From Streptococcaceae bacterium AM104-57 (GTDB lineage Bacteria; Bacillota; Bacilli; Lactobacillales; Streptococcaceae), in contig JAQDPW010000001.1 in the NCBI GenBank assembly GCA_027659245.1, positions 136,060 through 200,059 of the forward strand: a DNA stretch of 64,000 nucleotides, in the 5' to 3' direction. This document shows positions 8,193 to 21,123 of the stretch, piece by piece. Below the pieces are notes generated by a model. It searched no databases. It was not told the origin of the DNA and saw nothing but the letters and a program-made list of their open reading frames with translations. Within the stretch, counting starts at the first letter, position 1. Every line of letters begins with the position of its first letter. The position numbers and the translations under genes were made by a program.

Positions 8193-9620
8193 ATGTATTT
8201 AGGAGACTTGATGGAAAAGGCTGAATCTGGCCAATTTTCAATCCTTTCCTTTCTATTACAAGAGTCTCAGACGACCGTCAAGGCTGTAATGGAGGAAACA
8301 GGATTTTCAAAAGCAACCCTAACCAAATATGTCACCCTGCTCAATGACAAGGCTTTGGATAGTGGTTTAGAGCTGAACCTCTCCTTAGAAGATGAAAATC
8401 TGAGTCTGTCAATCGGTGCAGCTACCAAGGGGAGAGAGATTCGGAGCTTGTTTTTGGAGAATGCTGTTAAATACCAGATTTTGGTCTATCTTCTCTACCA
8501 CCAACAGTTTTTAGCCCATCAGTTGGCTCAAGAATTGATGATTAGTGAGGCAACGCTTGGCCGCCATTTATCAAGTTTAAACCAGATTTTGTCAGAATTT
8601 GATTTATCCATCCAAAATGGACGGTGGCGAGGTCCGGAGCATCAGATTCGCTATTTCTATTTCTGTCTTTTCCGCAAGGTCTGGTCCAGTCAGGAGTGGG
8701 AAGGTCACATGCAGAAACCAGAGAGAAAGCAGGAAATTGCTACACTAGAAGAAATCTGCGGTGCAAGTTTGTCTTCGGGGCAGAAATTGGACTTGGTTTT
8801 GTGGAGTCACATCAGTCAGCAACGTCTTCGGGTCAACGCCTGTCAGTTTCAAGTCATAGAAGAGAAAATGCGAGGGTATTTTGACAATATTTTCTATCTT
8901 CGTTTGCTGAGAAAGGCTCCGTCCTTTTTTGCTGGGCAACACCTTCCTCTAGGAACTGAGGATGGGGAGATGATGATTTTCTTCTCTTTCCTCCTATCTC
9001 ATCGCATTCTTCCTCTTCATACTATGGAGTATATCCTTGGTTTTGGAGGGCAGTTGGCAGATTTGCTGACGCAATTGATTCAAGAAATGAAGAAAGAGGA
9101 ATTGCTAGGGGACTACACAGAGGACCATGTCACCTATGAACTCAGTCAGCTTTGTGCTCAAGTCTATTTATATAAGGGCTATATTTTACAAGATCAGTAC
9201 AGATACCAGACAGAGAATCGTCATCCTTATTTGCTGATGGAACATGATTTTAAGGAGACGGCGGTGGAGATTTTTCATGCTTTACCTGCCTTTCAACAGG
9301 GGACGGATTTGGATAAAAAAATTCTCTGGGAATGGCTCCAGTTGATAGAATATATGGCTGAAAATGGTGGTCAGCATATGCGGATTGGTCTGGATTTGAC
9401 ATCTGGTTTTCTTGTCTTTTCAAGGATGGCAGCTATTTTGAAACGGTATTTGGAATACAATCGTTTCATTACCATTGAAGCTTATGACCGAACTCGGCAT
9501 TATGATTTGCTGGTTACCAATAACCCGATTCATAAGAAGGAGCAGACACCAGTTTATTATTTAAAAAACGACTTGGGTATGGAAGATTTGGCAGCGATTC
9601 GCCAGTTATTATTCGCTTAA
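8193..9620 (+). CDS. Mga-like helix-turn-helix transcriptional regulator
   Basis: This 475-aa protein has two N-terminal winged-helix units typical of the Mga/AtxA family (residues about 15-60, EETGFSKATLTKYVTLLND; about 95-140, LMISEATLGRHLSSLNQIL), a long helical middle with degenerate PRD-like segments, and a C-terminal EIIB-like part (HYDLLVTNNP). Family members are DNA-binding activators of virulence and sugar genes that can be controlled by PTS phosphorylation. It ends about 160 bp before glpK in the same direction; in pneumococci an Mga-like gene also sits beside glpK, so a link to glycerol use is plausible but not shown. Confidence 0.85.
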   Translation: MYLGDLMEKAESGQFSILSFLLQESQTTVKAVMEETGFSKATLTKYVTLLNDKALDSGLELNLSLEDENLSLSIGAATKGREIRSLFLENAVKYQILVYLLYHQQFLAHQLAQELMISEATLGRHLSSLNQILSEFDLSIQNGRWRGPEHQIRYFYFCLFRKVWSSQEWEGHMQKPERKQEIATLEEICGASLSSGQKLDLVLWSHISQQRLRVNACQFQVIEEKMRGYFDNIFYLRLLRKAPSFFAGQHLPLGTEDGEMMIFFSFLLSHRILPLHTMEYILGFGGQLADLLTQLIQEMKKEELLGDYTEDHVTYELSQLCAQVYLYKGYILQDQYRYQTENRHPYLLMEHDFKETAVEIFHALPAFQQGTDLDKKILWEWLQLIEYMAENGGQHMRIGLDLTSGFLVFSRMAAILKRYLEYNRFITIEAYDRTRHYDLLVTNNPIHKKEQTPVYYLKNDLGMEDLAAIRQLLFA

Positions 9621-9693
9621 AAGGCTTGGTTGTTCCAGGTCTTTTTGTGAAATTTACACAATCTCCTCACATTTTTTTAAAAATTAAAAAAAA

Positions 9694-11287
<1,594 letters not shown>

Positions 11288-11328
11288 TACTGGAAGAATA
11301 AAGAGACTCAGTTAGAAAGTGTGTAAAT

Positions 11329-13155
11329 ATGGAATTTTCAAAGAAAACACGTGAATTATCAATTAAAAAAATGCAGGAACGTACCCTGGACCTCTTGATT
11401 ATCGGTGGAGGAATCACAGGGGCTGGTGTAGCTTTACAGGCAGCAGCTAGTGGTCTAGATACTGGTTTGATTGAAATGCAGGACTTCGCAGAAGGAACAT
11501 CTAGCCGTTCAACAAAATTGGTTCACGGAGGTCTTCGTTATCTTAAGCAATTTGACGTAGAAGTAGTATCAGATACGGTTTCAGAACGTGCAGTGGTTCA
11601 ACAAATTGCTCCACATATTCCAAAACCAGATCCAATGCTCTTGCCAGTTTACGACGAAGATGGAGCTACTTTTAGCCTTTTCCGTCTTAAAGTAGCTATG
11701 GACTTGTATGACCTTTTGGCAGGAGTTAACAACACCCCAGCTGCTAACAAGGTTTTGAGTAAGGAAGAAGTCTTGGAACGCCAGCCAAACTTGAAGAAAG
11801 AAGGCTTGGTAGGAGGTGGGGTTTACCTTGACTTCCGTAACAACGATGCGCGTCTCGTAATCGAAAACATCAAACGTGCCAACCAAGATGGTGCTCTCAT
11901 TGCCAACCACGTGAAGGCAGAAGGCTTCCTCTTTGACGAAAGTGGCAAGATTACAGGTGTCGTAGCTCGTGATTTGTTGACAGACCAAGTCTTTGAAATC
12001 AAGGCTCGTCTGGTTATCAACACGACAGGTCCTTGGAGCGACAAGGTACGCAATTTATCTAATAAGGGAACCCAATTCTCACAAATGCGTCCAACTAAGG
12101 GAGTTCACTTGGTAGTGGATTCAAGCAAGATCAAGGTTTCACAGCCAGTTTACTTTGATACAGGTTTGGGTGATGGCCGTATGGTCTTTGTTCTCCCGCG
12201 TGAAAACAAGACTTACTTCGGTACAACAGATACAGACTACACAGGTGATTTGGAACATCCAAAAGTGACTCAAGAAGATGTAGACTACCTACTTGGTATT
12301 GTAAACAACCGCTTCCCAGAAGCCAACATCACCATTGATGATATCGAAAGTAGCTGGGCAGGTCTTCGTCCATTGATCGCAGGCAATAGCGCTTCTGACT
12401 ACAATGGCGGAAATAACGGAACTATCAGTGATGAAAGCTTTAACAACTTGATTGCGACTGTTGAATCTTATCTTTCTAAAGAAAAAACGCGTGAAGATGT
12501 TGAGTCTGCTGTCAGCAAGCTTGAAAGCAGCACCTCTGAGAAACATTTGGATCCATCTGCAGTTTCTCGTGGTTCGAGCTTGGACCGTGATGACAATGGT
12601 CTCTTGACTCTTGCTGGTGGTAAAATCACAGATTACCGTAAGATGGCTGAAGGAGCTATGGAGCGCGTGGTTGACATCCTCAAAACAGAATTTGACCGTA
12701 GCTTTAAATTGATCAATTCTAAGACTTACCCTGTTTCAGGTGGAGAATTGAACCCAGCAAATGTGGACTCAGAAATCGAAGCCTTTGCGCAACTTGGAGT
12801 GTCACGTGGTTTGGATAGCAAGGAAGCCCATTACCTAGCAAATCTTTACGGTTCAAATGCACCGAAAGTTTTTGCACTTGCTCATAGTTTGGAACAAGCG
12901 CCAGGACTCAGCTTGGCAGACACCTTGTCCCTTCACTATGCAATGCGCAATGAGTTGGCTCTTAGCCCAGTTGACTTCCTTCTTCGTCGTACCAACCACA
13001 TGCTCTTTATGCGTGATAGCTTGGATAGTATCGTTGAGCCAGTTTTGGATGAAATGGGACGATTCTATGACTGGACAGAAGATGAGAAAGCAACTTACCG
13101 TGCTGATGTCGAAGCAGCTCTCGCTAACAACGATTTAGCAGAATTAAAAAATTAA
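11329..13155 (+). CDS. glpO: Alpha-glycerophosphate oxidase
   Basis: This FAD enzyme oxidises glycerol-3-phosphate to dihydroxyacetone phosphate with O2, releasing H2O2. N-terminal dinucleotide fold LLIIGGGITGAGVALQAAASG and SSRSTKLVHGGLRYL are visible. At about residues 345-400 there is the Ser/Glu-rich insertion (DYNGGNNG onward) characteristic of streptococcal GlpO and absent from GlpD dehydrogenases. 608 aa is the normal length. It lies 41 bp after glpK, second in the operon, and contributes to peroxide production in mitis-group streptococci. Confidence 0.96.
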   Translation: MEFSKKTRELSIKKMQERTLDLLIIGGGITGAGVALQAAASGLDTGLIEMQDFAEGTSSRSTKLVHGGLRYLKQFDVEVVSDTVSERAVVQQIAPHIPKPDPMLLPVYDEDGATFSLFRLKVAMDLYDLLAGVNNTPAANKVLSKEEVLERQPNLKKEGLVGGGVYLDFRNNDARLVIENIKRANQDGALIANHVKAEGFLFDESGKITGVVARDLLTDQVFEIKARLVINTTGPWSDKVRNLSNKGTQFSQMRPTKGVHLVVDSSKIKVSQPVYFDTGLGDGRMVFVLPRENKTYFGTTDTDYTGDLEHPKVTQEDVDYLLGIVNNRFPEANITIDDIESSWAGLRPLIAGNSASDYNGGNNGTISDESFNNLIATVESYLSKEKTREDVESAVSKLESSTSEKHLDPSAVSRGSSLDRDDNGLLTLAGGKITDYRKMAEGAMERVVDILKTEFDRSFKLINSKTYPVSGGELNPANVDSEIEAFAQLGVSRGLDSKEAHYLANLYGSNAPKVFALAHSLEQAPGLSLADTLSLHYAMRNELALSPVDFLLRRTNHMLFMRDSLDSIVEPVLDEMGRFYDWTEDEKATYRADVEAALANNDLAELKN

Positions 13156-13224
13156 GAAAAAATAAAAGAGGTGGAGGTCAACAATCCTTGTCGCCCGCCC
13201 CTTCTTTTTAATGGAGACAGAAAG

Positions 13225-13929
13225 ATGATGAATGAATTATTTGGAGAATTTTTAGGGACTTTAATCCTGATTCTTCTAGGAAATGGTGTTGTTGCTGGTG
13301 TGGTTCTTCCAAAAACCAAGAGCAACAGCTCAGGTTGGATTGTGATTACTATGGGGTGGGGGATTGCAGTTGCGGTTGCAGTCTTTGTATCTGGCAAGCT
13401 CAGTCCAGCTCATTTAAACCCAGCTGTGACCATCGGTGTGGCCTTAAAAGGTGACTTACCTTGGGCTTCCGTTTTCCCTTACATCCTAGCTCAGTTCGCA
13501 GGGGCTATGCTCGGTCAGATTTTGGTTTGGTTGCAATTCAAACCGCATTATGAGGCAGAAGAAAATGCAGGAAATATTTTGGCTACTTTCAGCACAGGAC
13601 CAGCTATCAAAGATACTGTATCAAACTTGATCAGCGAAATCCTTGGAACCTTTGTTTTGGTGTTGACAATCTTTGCCTTGGGGCTTTATGACCTTCAAGC
13701 AGGTATCGGAACCTTTGCAGTGGGGACTTTGATTGTCGGTATCGGTCTATCACTAGGTGGGACAACAGGCTATGCCTTGAACCCTGCGCGTGACCTTGGA
13801 CCTCGTATCATGCACAGCATCTTGCCAATTCCAAACAAGGGAGACGGAGACTGGTCTTATGCTTGGATTCCTGTTGTGGGACCTGTTATCGGTGCAGCCT
13901 TAGCCGTGCTTGTATTCTCACTTTTCTAA
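13225..13929 (+). CDS. glpF: Glycerol uptake facilitator (aquaglyceroporin)
   Basis: This six-helix membrane channel carries two half-helices bearing the MIP signatures NPA (HLNPAVT and LNPARDLGPR; Asp after NPAR is the aquaglyceroporin type). Start ATG 13225 has GGAG ten bases upstream and gives 234 aa; the frame extension to 13171 is not supported by the alignment of the first helix. Last gene of glpKOF; a strong terminator lies 19 bp downstream. Confidence 0.95.
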   Translation: MMNELFGEFLGTLILILLGNGVVAGVVLPKTKSNSSGWIVITMGWGIAVAVAVFVSGKLSPAHLNPAVTIGVALKGDLPWASVFPYILAQFAGAMLGQILVWLQFKPHYEAEENAGNILATFSTGPAIKDTVSNLISEILGTFVLVLTIFALGLYDLQAGIGTFAVGTLIVGIGLSLGGTTGYALNPARDLGPRIMHSILPIPNKGDGDWSYAWIPVVGPVIGAALAVLVFSLF

Positions 13930-13947
13930 GATAAAAGAGCTATTTGT

Positions 13948-13988
13948 AACAAAGTTTGAGAATCCAATCTCAAACTTTGTTGTTTTTT
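13948..13988 (+). terminator. Terminator of glpKOF
   Basis: A perfect 14-bp stem (AACAAAGTTTGAGA/TCTCAAACTTTGTT) with a 6-base loop is followed by TTGTTTTTT. Confidence 0.93.
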
Positions 13989-14059
13989 AAGGGCAAAATA
14001 TTAATATTTGAACTTATCTTAAAATAACCTAAAACGAACTTTTAAGTTATGGTAAACAG

Positions 14060-14089
14060 TTGAAAATAGAGGGAATAAAGTGGTAAAAT
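14060..14089 (+). promoter_or_regulatory. Promoter of the dlt operon
   Basis: TTGAAA (14060-14065) and TAAAAT (14084-14089) with an 18-bp spacer, about 70 bp before dltX. Between the glp terminator and this promoter I see nothing else. Confidence 0.6.
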
Positions 14090-14156
14090 GGGAACAAGAA
14101 AAAATAGTAATTGTTTGTGGAAAAATTGACGGAAATTTACAGAAAAGAAATCGATC

Positions 14157-14288
14157 ATGGATAGAAAGAAACCATTATATATTTTTTTAGGGCAAACGGT
14201 CCTGTATTTTATTGTTTTACTGGGTTTGCTTTACTTTTTTAGTTACCTAGGTCAAGGTCAGGGTAGCTTTATCTACAATGAATTTTAA
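14157..14288 (+). CDS. dltX: DltX, small membrane protein of teichoic acid D-alanylation
   Basis: This 43-aa frame ([20 protein letters not shown] at the N-terminus, ending SFIYNEF) has one membrane helix and a short C-terminal tail with the aromatic FIYNEF end typical of DltX. It lies directly before dltA, its usual place. DltX is needed for transfer of D-alanine from DltC to teichoic acids across the membrane. The ribosome-binding site is weak (AAAAGAAA). Confidence 0.9.
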   Translation: MDRKKPLYIFLGQTVLYFIVLLGLLYFFSYLGQGQGSFIYNEF

Positions 14289-14308
14289 CTTTAAGGAGAA
14301 AACGAACT

Positions 14309-15859
14309 GTGTCTAATAAACCGATAAAAGATATGATTGAAGCGATTGAGCACTTCGCCCAAACTCAGCCTAGCTTTCCAGTCTATAATGTTCTTGGTGA
14401 GGAACGTACCTATGGTGATTTGAAGGCTGATTCGGATAGTTTGGCTGCAACCATCGATCAACTAGATTTACCTGAAAAATCTCCTGTAGTCGTTTTTGGT
14501 GGTCAGGAGTATGAGATGTTGGCTACCTTTGTAGCATTGACCAAGTCAGGTCATGCCTACATTCCAATTGACAGTCATTCGGCCTTGGAGCGAGTTTCGG
14601 CTATTTTAGAAGTGGCAGAGCCAAGTTTGATTATTGCTATCTCAGACTTTCCATTGAAGCAGGTTTCTACACCGATGATGAATCTAGCTCAGGTTCAAGA
14701 AGCCTTTGCTCAAGGGGCAAGCTATGAGATGACGCATCAGGTCAAGGGGGATGATAACTATTACATTATCTTTACTTCAGGGACAACTGGTAAACCAAAA
14801 GGGGTGCAGATTTCCCATGATAATCTCCTCAGCTTTACTAACTGGATGATTACGGACAAGGAATTTGCGACGCCAGAGCATCCACAAATGTTGGCGCAAC
14901 CACCGTATTCCTTTGACTTGTCTGTCATGTATTGGGCACCGACCTTAGCTCTTGGAGGAACCCTTTTTGCCCTCCCATCAGCCATTACTCAAGACTTCAA
15001 ACAACTCTTTGCAACTATCTTTTCTCTTCCGATTGCTATCTGGACTTCAACGCCATCTTTTGCAGATATGGCTATGCTGTCGGAGGATTTCAATGCTGAA
15101 AAGATGCCTGAAATCACGCATTTCTACTTTGATGGCGAAGAATTGACGGTTAAAACAGCTCAAAAACTGCGCGAGCGTTTCCCAAATGCGCGTATCATCA
15201 ATGCTTACGGTCCAACGGAAGCAACAGTTGCTTTATCAGCAGTCGCTATTACAGATGAGATGTTAGCAACCTTGAAACGTCTTCCGATTGGCTACACCAA
15301 AGAAGATTCACCTACCTTCATCATCGATGAAGAGGGCAATAAACTGCCAAACGGAGAACAAGGGGAGATCATCGTATCTGGTCCAGCTGTTTCAAAAGGC
15401 TACATGAATAATCCTGAAAAAACAGCTGAAGCCTTCTTCGAATTTGAAGGTTTGCCAGCCTACCACACTGGAGATGTTGGAACCATGACAGATGAAGGCC
15501 TTCTTCTTTACGGTGGACGGATGGACTTCCAGATCAAGTTTAACGGTTACCGCATTGAGCTAGAGGATGTTTCTCAAAACTTGAATAAATCTCAGTATGT
15601 TGAATCCGCTGTTGCAGTTCCACGTTACAACAAGGACCACAAGGTTCAAAACCTCTTGGCCTATGTCATCTTAAAAGATGGTGTCAAAGAACAATTTGAG
15701 CGCGACATCGATATCACGAAAGCGATCAAGGAAGACTTGGAAGATATTATGATGTCTTACATGATGCCGTCTAAGTTCCTTTACAGAAAGGAATTACCAC
15801 TAACTCCAAATGGCAAGATTGACATTAAAGGCTTAATCAATGAGGTAAACAATAGATGA
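14309..15859 (+). CDS. dltA: D-alanine--D-alanyl carrier protein ligase
   Basis: This AMP-forming ligase activates D-Ala and loads it on the phosphopantetheine arm of DltC. Adenylation motifs are visible: A3 [14 protein letters not shown]5 [11 protein letters not shown]7 YHTGDVG, A8 [19 protein letters not shown] and the catalytic Lys in [12 protein letters not shown]. Start is GTG 14309 after AAGGAG; 516 aa is the normal length. It overlaps dltB by 4 bp. D-alanylation lowers the negative charge of teichoic acids and protects from cationic peptides. Confidence 0.96.
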   Translation: MSNKPIKDMIEAIEHFAQTQPSFPVYNVLGEERTYGDLKADSDSLAATIDQLDLPEKSPVVVFGGQEYEMLATFVALTKSGHAYIPIDSHSALERVSAILEVAEPSLIIAISDFPLKQVSTPMMNLAQVQEAFAQGASYEMTHQVKGDDNYYIIFTSGTTGKPKGVQISHDNLLSFTNWMITDKEFATPEHPQMLAQPPYSFDLSVMYWAPTLALGGTLFALPSAITQDFKQLFATIFSLPIAIWTSTPSFADMAMLSEDFNAEKMPEITHFYFDGEELTVKTAQKLRERFPNARIINAYGPTEATVALSAVAITDEMLATLKRLPIGYTKEDSPTFIIDEEGNKLPNGEQGEIIVSGPAVSKGYMNNPEKTAEAFFEFEGLPAYHTGDVGTMTDEGLLLYGGRMDFQIKFNGYRIELEDVSQNLNKSQYVESAVAVPRYNKDHKVQNLLAYVILKDGVKEQFERDIDITKAIKEDLEDIMMSYMMPSKFLYRKELPLTPNGKIDIKGLINEVNNR

Positions 15860-17100
15860 TGGAGCTTCTTAAACAGCTTCCTCATGTCGAGCCTTATGGA
15901 AATCCACAGTACTTTGTCTACGTGATTACCGCTACTTTGCCAATCTTTATCGGTCTTTTTTTCAAAAAACGTTTTGGCTGGTATGAAATATTGGTTAGTC
16001 TCTTCTTTATAGTCACTATGTTGACGGGAGGCAAGACCAATCAATTAGCTGCCTTAGGAATCTATCTAATTTGGCAAATGGTACTGGTTCTTTTTTACAA
16101 GCAGTATCGAAAAGTCCGAGACGGCAAATGGATTTTCTATCTCGTTAGTCTGTTGTCGTTACTTCCCATCATCTTTGTCAAGGTGCAGCCTGCTATCAAT
16201 GGAACGCAGTCTTTGCTTGGATTTTTGGGAATTTCTTATTTGACATTTCGTTCGGTAGGAATCATCATCGAACTTCGAGATGGAGTCATTAAGGATTTGA
16301 AGATGTGGGAGTATTTGCGTTTTCTTCTCTTTATGCCGACATTTTCAAGTGGTCCTATTGATCGTTTCAAACGTTTTAATGAAAATTATCAGACGATTCC
16401 AGAGCGCGATGAGTTGATGGATATGCTAGCCGAGTCCGTTCGGTATATCATGTGGGGATTTCTGTATAAATTTATCCTAGCTCATATTTTAGGCGAGATT
16501 TTATTGCCACCGCTAAAGAATTTAGCTTTACAAACAGGTGGTTTCTTTAACTACTATGTAGTTGCAGTCATGTACACATTTGGTCTGGAGCTCTTCTTTG
16601 ACTTTGCGGGTTATTCCATGTTTGCTCTAGCTATTTCAAATCTGATGGGGATTCGTAGTCCGATCAACTTCAACAAACCTTTCTTGTCAAGAGATTTGAA
16701 AGAGTTTTGGAATCGTTGGCACATGAGTTTATCCTTCTGGTTCCGTGACTTTGTTTTTATGCGCATGGTCATGGTGATGACGAGAAAGAAATTGTTTAAG
16801 AATCGAAACGTGACCTCAAGTGTCGCCTATATCCTGAACATGCTCCTTATGGGATTCTGGCATGGGATAACTTGGTTTTACATCGCCTACGGACTCTTTC
16901 ATGGAGTAGGCTTAGTCATTAATGATGCCTGGGTTCGAAAGAAAAAAACGCTCAATAAGGAACGGAAAAAAGCAGGGAAAGCTGCTCTACCTGAGAACCG
17001 TTGGGTTCAGTTGCTTGGCATGGTGATAACCTTCCATGTCGTGATGGTTTCATTCTTAATCTTTTCTGGATTTTTGAATGATTTATGGTTTAAAAAATAA
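15856..17100 (+). CDS. dltB: D-alanyl transfer protein, MBOAT family
   Basis: This multi-pass membrane acyltransferase of 414 aa with about eleven hydrophobic segments carries the MBOAT signature: [16 protein letters not shown] and the invariant His in [18 protein letters not shown]. It moves D-alanyl groups from DltC through the membrane towards lipoteichoic acid. The start overlaps the dltA stop (ATGA). Confidence 0.96.
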   Translation: MMELLKQLPHVEPYGNPQYFVYVITATLPIFIGLFFKKRFGWYEILVSLFFIVTMLTGGKTNQLAALGIYLIWQMVLVLFYKQYRKVRDGKWIFYLVSLLSLLPIIFVKVQPAINGTQSLLGFLGISYLTFRSVGIIIELRDGVIKDLKMWEYLRFLLFMPTFSSGPIDRFKRFNENYQTIPERDELMDMLAESVRYIMWGFLYKFILAHILGEILLPPLKNLALQTGGFFNYYVVAVMYTFGLELFFDFAGYSMFALAISNLMGIRSPINFNKPFLSRDLKEFWNRWHMSLSFWFRDFVFMRMVMVMTRKKLFKNRNVTSSVAYILNMLLMGFWHGITWFYIAYGLFHGVGLVINDAWVRKKKTLNKERKKAGKAALPENRWVQLLGMVITFHVVMVSFLIFSGFLNDLWFKK

Positions 17101-17110
17101 AAGGAATTAA

Positions 17111-18614
<1,504 letters not shown>

Positions 18615-18625
18615 TATAGAAAAGG

Positions 18626-18653
18626 AGTTTGAACTTTTTGTTCAGACTTTTTT
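18626..18653 (+). terminator. Terminator of the dlt operon
   Basis: Stem AGTTTGAAC/GTTCAGACT with a 5-base loop and TTTTTT tail, just after dltD. Confidence 0.8.
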
Positions 18654-18723
18654 ATGAAATGTCAGATAGCTTGCCCTAAAAAAGGCTAAAAGTTTTAAAA
18701 TGATGCTAATTAGCGTATAATGG

Positions 18724-18830
18724 TATAGCGGATTGAACTTAGAATAGTGCGTTACAGATTCTAAAACATCTTTAGAAATCAATTTGACTTCCCTAATCTA
18801 TTTGCTCACATCTTATTTCAATTCACTATA
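18724..18830 (+). repeat. RUP-like element, copy 1 (107 bp)
   Basis: This is exactly 107 bp from TATAGCGGATTGAA to TTCAATTCACTATA, flanked by TA. It is similar along its length to copies at 23995, 34441 and 41285. The size, TA-flanked ends and genus match the pneumococcal RUP (repeat unit of pneumococcus), thought to be mobilised by an IS630-type transposase. Confidence 0.7.
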
Positions 18831-18857
18831 AAAGAAAGAAGAGAAAGGGATTTCAAT

Positions 18858-18926
18858 ATGAATAAACGTTTCTTGTTGCCTGTCCTATCGACAGCCCTCT
18901 GGACTAGCCGTAAACAAGAAAAATAA
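18858..18926 (+). pseudogene. Signal-peptide-like 22-codon frame, probable gene remnant
   Basis: After a good site (GAGAAAGGGATTTCAAT) the frame MNKRFLLPVLSTALWTSRKQ ends after 22 codons and is followed at once by a terminator (18934). It looks like the signal peptide of a lost exported protein joined to the end of the gene. A functional micropeptide cannot be excluded. Confidence 0.35.
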
Positions 18927-18933
18927 TTCTAAA

Positions 18934-18967
18934 GGATGAAAACATCTCAGGTGTTTTCATCTTTTTT
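18934..18967 (+). terminator. Rho-independent terminator upstream of adcR
   Basis: Stem GATGAAAACA/TGTTTTCATC, 7-base loop, then TTTTTT. It isolates the adc operon from the remnant before it. Confidence 0.85.
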
Positions 18968-18968
18968 C

Positions 18969-19007
18969 TTGACTCCTTGCTTGGATGTGATATACTTAAC
19001 TAGTAAA
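18969..19007 (+). promoter_or_regulatory. adcRCBA promoter with candidate AdcR operator
   Basis: -35 TTGACT (18969) and -10 TATACT (18991) have a 16-bp spacer. TTAACTAGTAAA (18996-19007) overlaps the -10 and differs by one base from the known AdcR box pattern TTAACNNGTTAA, so zinc-loaded AdcR would repress its own operon here. Confidence 0.65.
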
Positions 19008-19018
19008 GGAATGGTGTG

Positions 19019-19123
19019 ATACTCAATAAAAATCAAAGAGCAAACTAGGAAGCGAGACGCAGGCTGTACTTGAGTACGCCAAGACGAAGCTGACGTGGTT
19101 TGAATTTGATTTTTGAAGAGTAT
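19019..19123 (-). repeat. BOX element (A-C type, no boxB)
   Basis: This is about 105 bp from ATACTCAATAAAAATCAAAG to TTTTTGAAGAGTAT. The first part matches boxC read backwards (CAAAGAGCAAACTAGGAAGC) and the last part boxA (GCTGACGTGGTTTGAA). No boxB unit lies between. It sits between the adc promoter and adcR and would be transcribed as part of the 5' leader. Confidence 0.8.
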
Positions 19124-19170
19124 GAAAACCTTGTATTTATAGAAATTCCGTTCTAAGAAAGGAGCAAATC

Positions 19171-19611
19171 ATGAGACAGTTGGCAAAAGATATCGATCGT
19201 TTTTTAAATGAGATTATTTTAAAAGCTGAAAATCAGCATGAAATTCTCATCGGTCATTGCACCAGTGATGTGGCTTTGACCAATACCCAGGAGCATATTC
19301 TCATGCTTTTATCAGAGGAGTCGCTAACCAACTCTGAGTTGGCGCGTCGTCTCAATGTTAGTCAAGCTGCCGTTACCAAGGCTATCAAATCCTTGGTTAA
19401 AGAGGGGATGTTGGAAACGTCTAAAGATCCGAAGGATGCGCGTGTGATTTTTTATCAGTTGACTGATTTGGCTCGTCCAATCGCTGAGGAGCACCATCAT
19501 CATCATGAGCATACACTTTTAACCTATGAACAAGTAGCAACTCAGTTTACTCCAAATGAACAAAAAGTGATTCAGCGGTTTTTGACTGCTTTAGTAGGAG
19601 AAATCAAATAA
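19171..19611 (+). CDS. adcR: Zinc-responsive MarR-family repressor AdcR
   Basis: This 146-aa winged-helix protein ([25 protein letters not shown] recognition region, [13 protein letters not shown] wing) has metal ligands visible as Cys30 in GHCTSD and the cluster EEHHHHHEH near residues 107-112. With zinc bound it represses uptake genes. AAAGGAG precedes the ATG. Its stop overlaps the adcC start by one base. Confidence 0.95.
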   Translation: MRQLAKDIDRFLNEIILKAENQHEILIGHCTSDVALTNTQEHILMLLSEESLTNSELARRLNVSQAAVTKAIKSLVKEGMLETSKDPKDARVIFYQLTDLARPIAEEHHHHHEHTLLTYEQVATQFTPNEQKVIQRFLTALVGEIK

Positions 19612-20315
19612 TGAGATATATTACGGTAGAGGATTTATCCTTCTATTATGATAAGGAGCCCGTTCTTGAACATATCAATTATAGTGTTGATAGTGGGGAA
19701 TTTGTTACCTTGACAGGGGAAAATGGAGCGGCTAAGACGACACTGATTAAGGCCAGTCTTGGAATCCTTCAGCCACGCATTGGAAAGGTGACTATTTCAA
19801 AGACAAATACGCAGGGTAAGAAATTGAGAATAGCTTATCTTCCTCAACAGATTGCCAGTTTTAATGCTGGTTTTCCAAGCACGGTTTATGAATTTGTCAA
19901 GTCAGGTCGCTATCCACGAAAAGGTTGGTTCCGTCGTTTAAACGCTCACGATGAGGAACATATCAAGGCTAGTTTGGATTCTGTTGGGATGTGGGAGCAT
20001 CGGGATAAACGAATCGGTTCTCTCTCTGGTGGGCAAAAGCAAAGAGCTGTTATCGCACGCATGTTTGCTTCTGACCCAGATGTGTTTATCCTAGATGAGC
20101 CGACAACGGGGATGGATGCAGGAAGTAAAAATGAATTTTACGAACTCATGCACCACAGTGCCCATCATCATGGCAAGGCTGTTTTGATGATTACCCATGA
20201 TCCTGAAGAAGTTAAGGACTATGCGGACCGCAATATTCATCTAGTGCGAAACCAAGACTCGCCATGGCGTTGTTTCAACGTTCATGAGAATGATCAGGAG
20301 GTAGGTCATGCTTAG
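19611..20315 (+). CDS. adcC: Zinc ABC transporter ATP-binding protein
   Basis: This 234-aa ATPase powers Zn uptake through AdcB. Walker A reads [10 protein letters not shown] (Ala replaces the usual Gly before Lys, as I recall is normal for AdcC), with Q-loop LPQQ, signature LSGGQKQR, Walker [11 protein letters not shown] and switch His in MITHD. It overlaps adcB by 8 bp. Confidence 0.95.
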   Translation: MRYITVEDLSFYYDKEPVLEHINYSVDSGEFVTLTGENGAAKTTLIKASLGILQPRIGKVTISKTNTQGKKLRIAYLPQQIASFNAGFPSTVYEFVKSGRYPRKGWFRRLNAHDEEHIKASLDSVGMWEHRDKRIGSLSGGQKQRAVIARMFASDPDVFILDEPTTGMDAGSKNEFYELMHHSAHHHGKAVLMITHDPEEVKDYADRNIHLVRNQDSPWRCFNVHENDQEVGHA

Positions 20316-21114
20316 TTTGTTATCTTATGACTTTATGCAACGTGCCTTTCTGGCTGTTATTGCTATGAGTCTTTTCTCGCCGGTATTGGGAACCTTCCTT
20401 ATCTTGCGTCGTCAGAGTTTGATGAGTGATACCCTCAGTCACGTCTCCCTTTCAGGGGTTGCCTTTGGCTTGGTTTTAGGAATTTCTCCGACCATCTCAA
20501 CCATTGTGATTGTTTTGATTGCGGCGGTTTTCCTTGAGTATCTCCGCACGGTTTATAAGAGCTTTATGGAGATTGGGACAGCAATACTCATGTCTACAGG
20601 ACTTGCAGTTTCACTTATTGTTATGAGTAAGGGAAAGAGTTCTAGTTCGATGAGTCTGGACCAGTACCTTTTTGGTTCTATCGTGACCATTAGTCAAGAG
20701 CAGGTAATTGGGCTCTTTGTCATTGCAGCGGTAGTTTTAATCTTGACTTTCCTCTTTTTAAGACCTATGTACATTTTAACTTTCGACGAGGATACAGCTT
20801 TTGTAGATGGTCTTCCAGTACGTACTATGTCTATCCTCTTTAACATGGTGACGGGGGTTGCTATCGCTCTCATGATCCCAGCTGCGGGAGCTCTTTTGGT
20901 ATCGACCATCATGGTTTTGCCAGCTAGTATTGCCTTGCGTCTGGGGAAAAACTTTAAATCGGTTATGCTACTTGCCAGTGCGATTGGATTTTTGGGAATG
21001 GTAGCAGGACTTTACATTTCCTACTATGCAGAAACACCTGCAAGTGCAAGTATTACCATTATCTTTGTAGTTGTCTTCTTGTTAGTCAGCTTACTCAAAC
21101 GTTTTATCAAATAG
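20308..21114 (+). CDS. adcB: Zinc ABC transporter permease
   Basis: This 268-aa ABC-3 family integral membrane protein has about eight hydrophobic segments. It contains the family motif [16 protein letters not shown] early and a glycine-rich [16 protein letters not shown] region later. It forms the membrane channel with AdcC; AdcA delivers zinc to it. CAGGAGG lies upstream of the ATG. Confidence 0.95.
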   Translation: MLSLLSYDFMQRAFLAVIAMSLFSPVLGTFLILRRQSLMSDTLSHVSLSGVAFGLVLGISPTISTIVIVLIAAVFLEYLRTVYKSFMEIGTAILMSTGLAVSLIVMSKGKSSSSMSLDQYLFGSIVTISQEQVIGLFVIAAVVLILTFLFLRPMYILTFDEDTAFVDGLPVRTMSILFNMVTGVAIALMIPAAGALLVSTIMVLPASIALRLGKNFKSVMLLASAIGFLGMVAGLYISYYAETPASASITIIFVVVFLLVSLLKRFIK

Positions 21115-21123
21115 GAGAAGTAC

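Noticed and set aside
19324-19512. 62-aa minus-strand frame in adcR.
   Set aside because: Its Met run is the complement of the His codons of the zinc site; a shadow.
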